From: Streptomyces sp. Je 1-79
GTDB taxonomy: Bacteria; Actinomycetota; Actinomycetes; Streptomycetales; Streptomycetaceae
Reading direction: 5' to 3'
Assembly (NCBI RefSeq): GCF_025195125.1
Contig: NZ_JAMGSL010000008.1
Span: 1 to 63,599 of the forward strand
DNA: 63,599 bases
The notes under the pieces are model-generated. The model made no database searches, was not told the origin of the DNA, and worked only from the letters and a program-made list of their open reading frames with translations. Position numbers and translations under genes: made by a program. Shown piece after piece: positions 35,084 to 43,161 of the stretch; within the stretch, counting starts at the first letter, position 1, and every line of letters starts with the position of its first letter.

Positions 35084-36127
35084 CTACGGCTTGACGAGGA
35101 CCTTCAGCGCGGTGCGCTCGTCCATGGCCTTGTAGCCGCCCGGGACACCGTCGAGGCCGACCGTCAGGTCGAAGACCGGGGAGGGGTCGATGGTGCCGTC
35201 GAGGATGTCCGGGAGCAGCTCGGGGATGTACGCCCGGACCGGCGCGACGCCGCCGCGCAGGGAGATGTTCCGGTCGAACATGACGGAGAGGTCGAGTCCC
35301 GTACCGCTGCCGTGCGGAACGCCGACGTAGCCGATGGTGCCGCCGTCGCGGGCGATCGCGACGGCCGTGCGCATCGACTGCTCGGTGCCGACGGCCTCGA
35401 TGACGGCGTGGGCGCCCTGGCCGCCGGTGAGCTCGCGGACGGCGGCCTCGGCGGCCTCGCCGCGTTCGGCGACGACGTCGGTGGCGCCGAAGGTGCGGGC
35501 GATGTCGGTACGGACGGTGTGGCGGCCGAGCGCGATGATCCGCTCGGCGCCGAGCCGCTTCGCGGCGAGGACACCGCACAGGCCCACGGCGCCGTCGCCG
35601 ACGACCGCGACGGTGGAGCCCTTGCGGACGCCCGCGCCCAGGGCGGCGTGGTGGCCGGTGCCCATGACGTCGGAGAGGGCGAGGAGCGCGGTGAGCAGGC
35701 GGTCGTCGGAGGCGGCCTCGGCGGGCAGCTTGACGAGCGTGCCGTCGGCGAAGGGGACGCGGACGGCTTCGCCCTGGCCGCCGTCGGAGCCGACGGAGCC
35801 CCAGAAGCCGCCGCGCGGGCAGGAGGTCTGCAGGCCCTCGGAGCAGTACTCGCAGGTGCCGTCGGACCAGACGAAGGGGGCGACGACGAGGTCGCCGGCG
35901 GCGAAGCCGGAGACGTCCGCGCCCGCCGCCTCGACGATGCCGAGGAACTCGTGTCCGATGCGCTGACCGGGCTGCCGGGCCGCCTCGCCGCGGTAGGCCC
36001 ACAGGTCGCTGCCGCAGATGCAGGCGCGCAGGACCCGGACGACGACGTCGGTGGAGTCCTGGACCACGGGGTCGGGCACGTCCTCCACGCGCATGTCGAA
36101 CGGGGCGTGGATGGTGGTGGCGCGCAT
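35084..36127 (-). CDS. Zinc-dependent alcohol dehydrogenase family protein
   Basis: 347-residue medium-chain dehydrogenase. Catalytic zinc ligands are in CICGSD (Cys) and GHEFLG (His-Glu). The structural-zinc lobe is incomplete (CEYC.EGLQTSC). The NAD(P)-binding motif is VVGDGAVGLCGV. Substrate unknown. Immediately downstream of the lysoplasmalogenase gene with 18 bp between; may belong to the sterol-desaturase-like operon. Confidence 0.88.
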   Translation of the reverse strand: MRATTIHAPFDMRVEDVPDPVVQDSTDVVVRVLRACICGSDLWAYRGEAARQPGQRIGHEFLGIVEAAGADVSGFAAGDLVVAPFVWSDGTCEYCSEGLQTSCPRGGFWGSVGSDGGQGEAVRVPFADGTLVKLPAEAASDDRLLTALLALSDVMGTGHHAALGAGVRKGSTVAVVGDGAVGLCGVLAAKRLGAERIIALGRHTVRTDIARTFGATDVVAERGEAAEAAVRELTGGQGAHAVIEAVGTEQSMRTAVAIARDGGTIGYVGVPHGSGTGLDLSVMFDRNISLRGGVAPVRAYIPELLPDILDGTIDPSPVFDLTVGLDGVPGGYKAMDERTALKVLVKP

Positions 36128-36145
36128 GGGGGGCGGTCCTTGCTC

Positions 36146-36892
36146 TCAGTCGGCGGTGCTCCGATCACCGTACGCCTGTGTGAGCACCCCCGCAGTCAGC
36201 AGGTACTGGGCGGCGATGTAGGTGGCCATGACCCAGAACGCGGAGGCCGGCGGCCGGGGCCACTCGGCGATGCCGGTCGCGATGAGGGTGTCCGAGAGCA
36301 GGAACAGCGCGCCGCCCGCGCCGGCCGTGAGCCCGAGGGAGCCGGAGCGGCAGGCCAGGGCGGTGAGCAGGAGCGAGTAGCCGACGACGGGTATCCGCAG
36401 CTCGGCGGGGAGGTCGGGCCACAGGAGCGCGACGGTGCCGAGGAGGACGGCGGTGTAGGCGAGGCCGAGGGGGACGGAGGCCCTGCGGCGGCCGAAGAGG
36501 ATCAGGTAGCAGACGTGCCCGGCGGCGAAGGAGCCCATCCCGGCGAGGAAGGCCCCGTCGGCGTCGGAGAGCAGGAGGACGTCGCCGCCCCAGCCGAGGA
36601 GCAGCGCGGCGAGGAGGAGTTTCGGGGCGCCTCGGGTGGCGGCGTACGCGGCGAGCAGCGGCATGAGCAGCGGCTTGGCGATCCGGTGTCCGAGATCGGC
36701 GCCGGCGAGGAGGGAGACCAGGTCGACGGCGACGGCGAGCGCGAAGGCGGCGAGGAGGGCGCGGGAGAGCGCGCTCGCCACGGCGGGAGGGGGCGTGGCC
36801 GTGGCTCCCGCGGTGGTCGCATCCGGGGGCGCGGCCGTGGTCGTGGTCGCATCCGGGGCCTTGGCTTTGGCTTTGGCGGTACGGGCGCTCAT
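36146..36892 (-). CDS. Lysoplasmalogenase (YhhN/TMEM86 family)
   Basis: 248 residues. A disordered N-terminal 38 residues rich in Ala/Thr/Pro is followed by about eight membrane helices. Family motifs: KPLLMPLLAAYA, LLLGWGGDVLLL and a conserved D in FLLSDTLIATG. YhhN family members hydrolyse the vinyl-ether bond of lysoplasmalogens. ATG 36892 overlaps the sterol-desaturase-like gene's stop by 4 bp (ATGA), so the pair is coupled. Confidence 0.88.
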   Translation of the reverse strand: MSARTAKAKAKAPDATTTTAAPPDATTAGATATPPPAVASALSRALLAAFALAVAVDLVSLLAGADLGHRIAKPLLMPLLAAYAATRGAPKLLLAALLLGWGGDVLLLSDADGAFLAGMGSFAAGHVCYLILFGRRRASVPLGLAYTAVLLGTVALLWPDLPAELRIPVVGYSLLLTALACRSGSLGLTAGAGGALFLLSDTLIATGIAEWPRPPASAFWVMATYIAAQYLLTAGVLTQAYGDRSTAD

Positions 36893-37779
36893 GTGGCGGG
36901 CTCCGCGGCGGCGGGGCCCGCGGCCTCGCCGGCGGCGGGTCGGGGCGTGGCGTCCGGCTGCCAGCCCGGCCCCCTCAGGACCCGCCCGGCGCGCTCGCGC
37001 CAGCTGGTCGCGGCCCGGACGTCACGGGCGATGGCGGCGTACTCGTGGGTGGCGACGCGCAGCGGGTTGTACGTCTCGATGTTCTTGGTGAGCCCGTAGA
37101 CGGGCCGCTCGGTCTCGCCGGCCCAGGAGCCGAACAGCCGGTCCCAGACGATCAGGATCCCGCCGAAGTTCCGGTCCAGGTAGCCGCCCTGCGAGGCGTG
37201 GTGGACGCGGTGGTGGGAGGGGGTGTTGAGGACGTACTCGAAGGGCCGGGGCAGCCGGTCGACGCGCTCGGTGTGGATCCAGAACTGGTAGACGAGGCTG
37301 ACCGAGGAGCAGAAGGCGACGGCGGCCGGGTGGACGCCGAGCGCGACCATCGGCAGGTAGAACGGCCACGAGGTGACGCCGGTCCAGGGCTGGCGGAGCG
37401 CGGTGGAGAGGTTGAACTTCCGGCTGCTGTGGTGCACGACGTGGCTGGCCCACAGGATCCGGACGACGTGGTGGCCGCGGTGGGACCAGTAGTAGAAGAA
37501 GTCCTGGGCGAGCAGCATCAGCGGGATGGTCCACCACAGGACGGGGACGCGGAGCGGGGTCAGCCCGTAGACCGCCGTGTAGAGCGCGACGACCGGGATC
37601 TTCCACAGGAGGTCGAAGAAGAGGCTCCCGAGGCCCATGCCGATGCTGGTGGCGGCGTCCTTGGCCTCGTACCCGGCGGCGTCCTCGTCGGGACGGAGCC
37701 GGTAGCTGACCATCTCCACGACGGTGAGCAGGACGAACGCCGGTATGGACCAGAGCACGACATCGGGCAGGTTCGGCAT
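36889..37779 (-). CDS. Sterol desaturase / fatty acid hydroxylase superfamily protein
   Basis: 296 residues, membrane-bound di-iron oxygenase family. The eight-His pattern is visible as HRGHH, HVVHHS and HHRVHH, between membrane helices (LWWTIPLMLLAQDFFYYWSHRG). It probably oxidises a lipid alkyl chain. Coupled to the downstream lysoplasmalogenase (ATGA), suggesting joint action on ether or modified lipids. ATG 37779 is used. Confidence 0.9.
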   Translation of the reverse strand: MPNLPDVVLWSIPAFVLLTVVEMVSYRLRPDEDAAGYEAKDAATSIGMGLGSLFFDLLWKIPVVALYTAVYGLTPLRVPVLWWTIPLMLLAQDFFYYWSHRGHHVVRILWASHVVHHSSRKFNLSTALRQPWTGVTSWPFYLPMVALGVHPAAVAFCSSVSLVYQFWIHTERVDRLPRPFEYVLNTPSHHRVHHASQGGYLDRNFGGILIVWDRLFGSWAGETERPVYGLTKNIETYNPLRVATHEYAAIARDVRAATSWRERAGRVLRGPGWQPDATPRPAAGEAAGPAAAEPAT

Positions 37780-38023
37780 GCCGACGACGGTAGGGGCGCG
37801 GGTCGGGCCGCGACTAGACGCCGTTACCCACAAGTATGCGAGACGACTTGTCAGCAGGCTTTGGCACCTTCCGACAACGTGGGCGCCGGCTCCGGGCAGG
37901 GCGGCCCGGAGCCGGTCGAGGCGGACGCCCAGACGGACGCCGAGACCGCCGCCGTGGGCTTCGTCGTGGGCTTCGTCGTGAGCCGGGCGCTTCAGTCGCC
38001 CGGGGAGGGTCTCAGGCGGCCCG

Positions 38024-39247
38024 TCACCAGACCCGGACCGACCCGCCCGGGGCGAAGGCGGGGCTGGTGGCGGCGGGCGGGATCTCCTTCAGCGGCTCGG
38101 CGATCTCCTCGACGGTCGGGCCGTGGACGGCCGCCAGGGAGTCCAGGTACGGCAGGTCGAAGCCGTAGACGCGGGCCGCGTTGCCGCCGGCCATCGCCGC
38201 GACCTCCTCCCTCGGCAGCCCCGCGTAGGCGATGCGGAGGCCTTCGCGGGAGTACGGCGTCGTGCCCTCGTCGTGCGGGTAGTCGCTGCCCCACATGATC
38301 TTGTCGAGGCCGATCCGGTCGCGCAGCGGCACCTCGTGCGGGCGCATGAAGCTCGCGCCGACGAAGCAGTTGTCCCGCCAGACCTCGCTCGGACCCTTGC
38401 CCATGGACTCCGCGAGCCCCGCGCCGAACCTGGACTCCGCCGTGGCCGCCCGGGAGGCCGCCGCGACCAGACGGGCGTGGTAGTAGTCCAGCATCTCGAC
38501 GACCCCGGGGATCCAGCCCGAGCCCTGCTCGGTGAGGACGAGGGTGAGCTCCGGGTGCCGGCGGAAGGCGCCGCCGAAGACGAGGTGCCACAGCGCCCGG
38601 TGCGAGAACCAGGTCGTCTCCACCATGAACACCGCACGGGCGGCCGGTTCGTCGCCGAGCGGCGGCGAGGCGGAGCCGCCGTGGTGGTTGACCGGGACGC
38701 CCAGCTCCGCGCAGACCGCCCAGATCGGGTCGTACGTCTGCGAGTACAGCTCCGGGATCCCGCTGCCGGGCGGGGCGCCGGGGAGGAGGATGCCGCCGGT
38801 GAGGCCGGCCTCCTTGGTGCGCCGGATCTCCTTCACCGCCTCGTCGACGTCGTTGAGGAGGATCTGCGCCACGCCCGCCCGGCGGCCCGGCGCGTCCGCG
38901 CAGAAGTCGGCCAGCCAGCGGTTGTGGGCGCGCAGCCCCGCCCAGCGCTGTTCGAACTCCTCGCGGGTGGGCGCGGGGGCCATCAGGGAGGCGGAGGGGA
39001 AGAACGGCGGGATGGTGTTGGGGAAGACGACCTCGGCGACGATGCCGTCCTCCTCCAGCTCGCGCAGCCGGCGGCCGGAGTTCCAGTTGCGGTCGGCGGT
39101 GTCGGCGAGCAGGTCCTCGTACGGGTTGACGTAGCCGGCCGCCCAGGCGTCGAAGGCCTCGTGGTGCTTCTTCTCCAGGTACGGCCGGTAGTCGAGGAGG
39201 TCGGCGCCGGCGTGGCAGTCCGCGGAGATGACGGTGTAGCGGTCCAT
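38024..39247 (-). CDS. Amidohydrolase-2 family protein (paralogue B)
   Basis: 407 residues, TIM-barrel metal-dependent hydrolase/decarboxylase of the amidohydrolase-2 (ACMSD-like) group. Metal-site residues: D10/H12 in ISADCHAG, a later His in VPVNHHGGSA, and Asp in MWGSDYPHDEGT. Substrate unknown. It overlaps the upstream paralogue by one base (TGATG), so the two are translationally coupled and may form a heteromer. Last gene of the operon starting at 42230. Confidence 0.88.
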   Translation of the reverse strand: MDRYTVISADCHAGADLLDYRPYLEKKHHEAFDAWAAGYVNPYEDLLADTADRNWNSGRRLRELEEDGIVAEVVFPNTIPPFFPSASLMAPAPTREEFEQRWAGLRAHNRWLADFCADAPGRRAGVAQILLNDVDEAVKEIRRTKEAGLTGGILLPGAPPGSGIPELYSQTYDPIWAVCAELGVPVNHHGGSASPPLGDEPAARAVFMVETTWFSHRALWHLVFGGAFRRHPELTLVLTEQGSGWIPGVVEMLDYYHARLVAAASRAATAESRFGAGLAESMGKGPSEVWRDNCFVGASFMRPHEVPLRDRIGLDKIMWGSDYPHDEGTTPYSREGLRIAYAGLPREEVAAMAGGNAARVYGFDLPYLDSLAAVHGPTVEEIAEPLKEIPPAATSPAFAPGGSVRVW

Positions 39248-40527
39248 CAGCTCACTCCCAGGGTGGGGAAGTCGTGGTCCGTCAGCCAGTGGCGGCCGAC
39301 CTCGCGCGAGCGGGCCCAGGAGGCCTCGACCGCCGCCTGGTCGGGCGACTGGCCGAGGTCGGCAGGGGTCGGACCGATGCGCTTGGCGATCGGATCCAAT
39401 ATTCGAATATCGAATCCGAAGACCTCGGCGGCGGCCAGTCCCAGCATCCGCCGCGTCTCCGCCACGGGAATGTCGTGGAAGGTGTTCCGCAGCCACGCGC
39501 GCGTGTGGGGCCAGGTCCCCTCCGGATGCGGGAAGTCCGATCCCCACAGGATGTTGTCCACGCCGATCTCGTACCGCTGCGCCAGCTCTCGCCGTTTGGT
39601 GTTGGTGGCGCAGACGAAGACCTGACGGTCCAGGTACTCGCTGGGCGGCCGCCTGAGCTCGGCGAACGGGGAGAGCTTCTTGCCGCCGTGGGCGCCGAGG
39701 TAGAGCCGGTCCATGAACCAGAGCAGGTTCGGCAGCCACCAGCAGCCCGACTCGGCGACGCCGAACCGCAGCCCCGGGTGCCGCTCGAAGACCCCGGACC
39801 AGAGCAGGAACCACAACGGCCTGGCCGGCCACCAGGTCACCTCGCTGACGTAGATGCCGAGGTGGTCGCCGTACTCCTCGCGCGGCGCCGCGCCCGAGTG
39901 GGTGAGAAGCGGCATGCCCGTCTCGGCGGCGGCCGCCCAGATCGGGTCGTAACGCCGGTCGTGGTAGGGCTCCTTGTCCACCCACATCGAGGGGATCATC
40001 AGCGCCCCGAGCCCGGACTCCTTGGCCCGGTGGATCTCGGCGACGACCTTCGACGGCTCGGCCGTGATCGGCAGCAGCGCCACCCCGCAGTGCCGCTCGG
40101 GATTCTGCCCGACGAACTCGGCGAGCCAGCGGTTGTGCGCCTGCGCGCCCGCCATGCCGAGCTCCGGGTCCTGGTCGCCGGAGAGGCCGAGGCCGACCCC
40201 GAAGGGCGCAGCGGTCTGGCTGTCGACGGCGTCCGCGTCGGGGAAGACGACCTCGGCCGCCACGCCGTCGCCGTCGAGCTCCTTGAGCCGCTGGGCGCTG
40301 TCCCAGCCGCCCCGCAGCCCTTCCTCGTTGTCGCTGAACCACTTGTTCGCGAAGTCCTCGTTGCGCACCCCGAGCCGGGTCATGGCCTCGCGGCGGGCGT
40401 CGCGCCCGGCGAGGAAGTCGTCGAAGGCGCGGTGGAACCGGGGGTCGAGATAGGGCCGGTAGCGCTCGGTGGGCAGACCGGCGTGGCAGTCGGAGGAGAT
40501 GATCAGATACGGGTCTTCATGACTCAT
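39247..40527 (-). CDS. Amidohydrolase-2 family protein (paralogue A)
   Basis: 426 residues, paralogue of the next gene: same order of motifs with D13/H15 in SSDCHAG, His in MPLLTHSG, and LWGSDFPHPEGT. Decarboxylase or hydrolase activity on a carboxylated ring or open-chain acid is the family expectation. A cluster of rare, AT-ending codons with the palindrome ATATTCGAATAT lies near its 3' end. 21 bp after the SDR gene. Confidence 0.88.
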   Translation of the reverse strand: MSHEDPYLIISSDCHAGLPTERYRPYLDPRFHRAFDDFLAGRDARREAMTRLGVRNEDFANKWFSDNEEGLRGGWDSAQRLKELDGDGVAAEVVFPDADAVDSQTAAPFGVGLGLSGDQDPELGMAGAQAHNRWLAEFVGQNPERHCGVALLPITAEPSKVVAEIHRAKESGLGALMIPSMWVDKEPYHDRRYDPIWAAAAETGMPLLTHSGAAPREEYGDHLGIYVSEVTWWPARPLWFLLWSGVFERHPGLRFGVAESGCWWLPNLLWFMDRLYLGAHGGKKLSPFAELRRPPSEYLDRQVFVCATNTKRRELAQRYEIGVDNILWGSDFPHPEGTWPHTRAWLRNTFHDIPVAETRRMLGLAAAEVFGFDIRILDPIAKRIGPTPADLGQSPDQAAVEASWARSREVGRHWLTDHDFPTLGVS

Positions 40528-40548
40528 GGCGTACCCCTCAGTCGCGAG

Positions 40549-41433
40549 TCAGTCGAGGATGAAGCTCTCCAGGTACGACGGGTCGGCGCGGTCGAGCATC
40601 GACTGCGAACGCGCCCTGATCTGCCGGTCGCTGTGCTCGCTCGCCGGGAGCATCCAGAACCTGTCGGCCCGGATGCCCTCCACGACGTGCTCCGCGACCT
40701 CCTCGACGGGGGTGAAGGCGACCTCGTGCCCGGCGTCCTTCATGGCCGCCTCCCACTGGTCGAGGCTGCGGTACGGGGTCCTGCGCGGCCGCTCCTTGGC
40801 GTACCGCTCCGGCCGGTTGCGGTGCGACTCCCACAGGCCGGTGCGGAGCATGTGCGGGCCAGGGAAGAGCACGGACGCCCCCACGCGCGCGTGGTCGGCC
40901 TTCAGGTGCGCGTAGAGCGACTCGGTCATCGTCACGACGGCCGCCTTGGTGACGGCGTAGACGGAGGCGGTGGGCAGCGGGGCGATCCCGCCGTCCCCGG
41001 AGGAGGTGTTCACGACGTGTCCGGGCTCGCCGCCGGCGATCATGCGGGGGACGAAGGCCTGGATGCCGTGGAAGACGCCCCAGACGTTGACGGAGAAGGC
41101 CCACTTCCAGTCGTTGGGCTCGTGCTCCCACATCCGGCCCTCGGCGCCCGAGCCGACCCCGGCGTTGTTGCACAGGACGTGCACGGCGCCGAAGGTCTCG
41201 AACGCCGCGTCCGCGAAGGCCCGTACGGACGCGGCGTCGCTGACGTCGACGGTGCGGGCGAGGACCCGGGCACCGCCCTCCGTCAGCTCCCCGGCCGCCT
41301 TGGCGAGCGCGGCCTCCTCGACGTCTCCGAGGACGACGGAGAGCCCTTCGTCGGCGAAGCGGCGGGCCATCGCGAGGCCGATACCGCTCCCCGCGCCGGT
41401 GACGACCGCGACCTGCCCCTGGCGCAGCTCCAT
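40549..41433 (-). CDS. Short-chain dehydrogenase/reductase
   Basis: 294-residue SDR: TGAGSGIGLAMA cofactor motif, NNAGVGSGAEG, catalytic NTSSGDGG serine and YAVTKAAV (YxxxK). The C-terminal 60 residues extend beyond the usual SDR core. Presumably oxidises or reduces an intermediate of the operon's pathway. ATG overlaps the ADC-like gene's stop by one base (TGATG). Confidence 0.9.
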   Translation of the reverse strand: MELRQGQVAVVTGAGSGIGLAMARRFADEGLSVVLGDVEEAALAKAAGELTEGGARVLARTVDVSDAASVRAFADAAFETFGAVHVLCNNAGVGSGAEGRMWEHEPNDWKWAFSVNVWGVFHGIQAFVPRMIAGGEPGHVVNTSSGDGGIAPLPTASVYAVTKAAVVTMTESLYAHLKADHARVGASVLFPGPHMLRTGLWESHRNRPERYAKERPRRTPYRSLDQWEAAMKDAGHEVAFTPVEEVAEHVVEGIRADRFWMLPASEHSDRQIRARSQSMLDRADPSYLESFILD

Positions 41434-42230
41434 CAGACGCTCCCTTCCGGCGGTCCGTCGAGGATCTGCTGGGGGTCGTCGTAGCGCTGGTGGATGTACG
41501 GCAGGAGGGCCTCGGCACTCACCCGTTCCGCGACCCGCCCCTTCTGGTCGGTGGTCTTCTCGCCGATGGTGATCTCGACGATCCGGCGTACGGGAAGGTC
41601 GGCGACGGGGTCGTACATGGACTCGCGGAGCACGACGTCTCCGGTGATCCGCTCCAGCCTGCGCACCTTCTCGCCCCGGACGCAGTGGACGAGGACGGGC
41701 TCGGCGTCGAAGCCGGTGCCGTCCACGCCCGGCAGGAACTTGAAGTAGAAGTCGGTCTTCTCGGCGGGCTCCGGCAGTGGCAGCGGTCCCGAGACCGCGC
41801 CGCGCACCTCGACGAAGTCGATACCGTGCCGGCCGAGGGAGGCGCGGACGACGAGCCCGTCGCGTTCGACGACGACCTCGCCGAGCTTCTTCGGCTCGCC
41901 GAAGACCTCACGGCCGCCGACGAGGGCCCGCTCCAGGGTCATCGGCATGACGAGCGGATACCAGCCCTCCTGGTCGCCGTGGGCGGCGGCGACGGCGACC
42001 GATCCGGCGCCGAGGGGGTAGCCGGGCAGGTCGACCTGGGAGATGTTGGCCCGGACGAGGGGCCGTTCGGTGGGTTTGAGCGGGGGCGGCAGGACCGCCG
42101 CGACCACGTCCGGATCGGTCTCCCAGACGGCGACCACTCCGGTGGACCAGATGTCGGGAAGCTTGCTGCTCCTGGCGCGGGCCGCCGTGATCTCGGCGTC
42201 GGTGCGCGCGCCGTACCGTACTCGTGCCAT
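41433..42230 (-). CDS. Acetoacetate decarboxylase (ADC) family protein
   Basis: 265 residues. The ADC hallmark Lys pair is present as GEPKKLGE (K114, K115), matching the Schiff-base lysine region of ADC, inside a lipocalin-like double-cone fold (GWYPLVMPMTLERALVGGREVFGEPKK). Could be a decarboxylase or an aldol-type enzyme; many ADC homologues do not decarboxylate acetoacetate. First gene of the four-gene operon, divergent from the TetR regulator. Confidence 0.88.
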   Translation of the reverse strand: MARVRYGARTDAEITAARARSSKLPDIWSTGVVAVWETDPDVVAAVLPPPLKPTERPLVRANISQVDLPGYPLGAGSVAVAAAHGDQEGWYPLVMPMTLERALVGGREVFGEPKKLGEVVVERDGLVVRASLGRHGIDFVEVRGAVSGPLPLPEPAEKTDFYFKFLPGVDGTGFDAEPVLVHCVRGEKVRRLERITGDVVLRESMYDPVADLPVRRIVEITIGEKTTDQKGRVAERVSAEALLPYIHQRYDDPQQILDGPPEGSV

Positions 42231-42250
42231 GACGTACCACCCTTCAGGGA

Positions 42251-42281
42251 CCGTCGGCCTGTAACACAGTTACACCGACGG
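42251..42281. promoter_or_regulatory. TetR operator
   Basis: TGTAAC-ACA-GTTACA (42260-42274) flanked by an outer CCGTCGG / CCGACGG pair. In the 96-bp gap between the ADC-like gene and the TetR gene. On the plus strand its right arm overlaps a possible -35 for tetR (GTTACA, 17 nt, TAAATA), which suggests autorepression and control of the operon. Confidence 0.75.
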
Positions 42282-42326
42282 CGAACAAGGGTAAATAGGC
42301 GTGCACGCAAGAGAATTGGGGGGACG

Positions 42327-43010
42327 ATGGCGCGCACCGCACTCACCCGCGAGGAGGTCCTTGAGACCGCCGCCGCTCTGGTGAAGCAGCACGGCCCGGA
42401 CGCCCTCACCATGCGCAGGCTCGCCGCCGAACTCGGCACGGCGGTCACCTCGATCTACTGGCACGTCGGCAACCGCGAGTCGCTGCTCGACGCCCTGGTG
42501 GAGCGGACGGTCGCCGATCTCTCCGCGATCACCCCGCGCGGCCGCACCCCCGCCGCCCGGATCGTGTCGGTGGCGCGCGCGCTCCGCCGCGAGCTGCGCG
42601 GACGCCCGCACCTGGTGGCGATGGTCCACGAACGGGGGCTGACGGAGCGGATGTTCCTGCCCGCGCAGCGCGCCCTGGCCGTCGAGGTGCTCGCGGCCGG
42701 CCTGCGCGGCGCTCGGGCGGCGGAGGCGGTCCGGGCCGTGCAGGTCCAGGTCGTCGGCCACCTGCTCGTGGAGCGCAACCGCGAACGGGCCCCGGTCCAG
42801 TCCCCCGCCGAGGTGGAACTCTGGGAGACGGAGACGACCGACCCGGACGACCCCGCGTTCACCCGCGCCCTGGCCCGCCCGATCGACCCGGAGCGTCTCT
42901 TCACCGCCTCGGTGCGGGCCCTGGTGGAGGGGCTGCTGGGCGCGGACGCCCGCCGTCCTTCCGGGAGTCCGCCCGACTCCGGTGCGGGGCAGGAGGATCC
43001 GGCGGACTAA
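42327..43010 (+). CDS. TetR-family transcriptional regulator
   Basis: 227 residues. HTH at about 7-52 (TREEVLETAAALVKQHGPDALTMRRLAAELGTAVTSIYWHVGNRESLLDAL). TetR_C-type ligand-binding domain after residue 70. GGGGGG precedes ATG 42327. It faces the ADC/SDR/amidohydrolase operon and very probably represses it through the palindrome at 42251-42281; the ligand would be a pathway substrate or intermediate. Confidence 0.93.
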   Translation: MARTALTREEVLETAAALVKQHGPDALTMRRLAAELGTAVTSIYWHVGNRESLLDALVERTVADLSAITPRGRTPAARIVSVARALRRELRGRPHLVAMVHERGLTERMFLPAQRALAVEVLAAGLRGARAAEAVRAVQVQVVGHLLVERNRERAPVQSPAEVELWETETTDPDDPAFTRALARPIDPERLFTASVRALVEGLLGADARRPSGSPPDSGAGQEDPAD

Positions 43011-43161
43011 ATCGGTGGCACGCGCGCGTGGCGCCGTCCTAGGCTGCGTTCTCGCGGGGACGGCTCCGCAAGCGTGCTTCCTTCTCCTTTTCTCTGACAT
43101 CCGTAGCGCGCTCACTCTCCGTCCCCGCCTCACTCTTCCCCTCCCTCCTGGAGATCCCTTT

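Noticed and set aside
37836..38168. Plus-strand frame in the gap before the amidohydrolase operon end
   Set aside because: No ribosome site, low-complexity Arg/Gly composition and overlap with the amidohydrolase 3' end.
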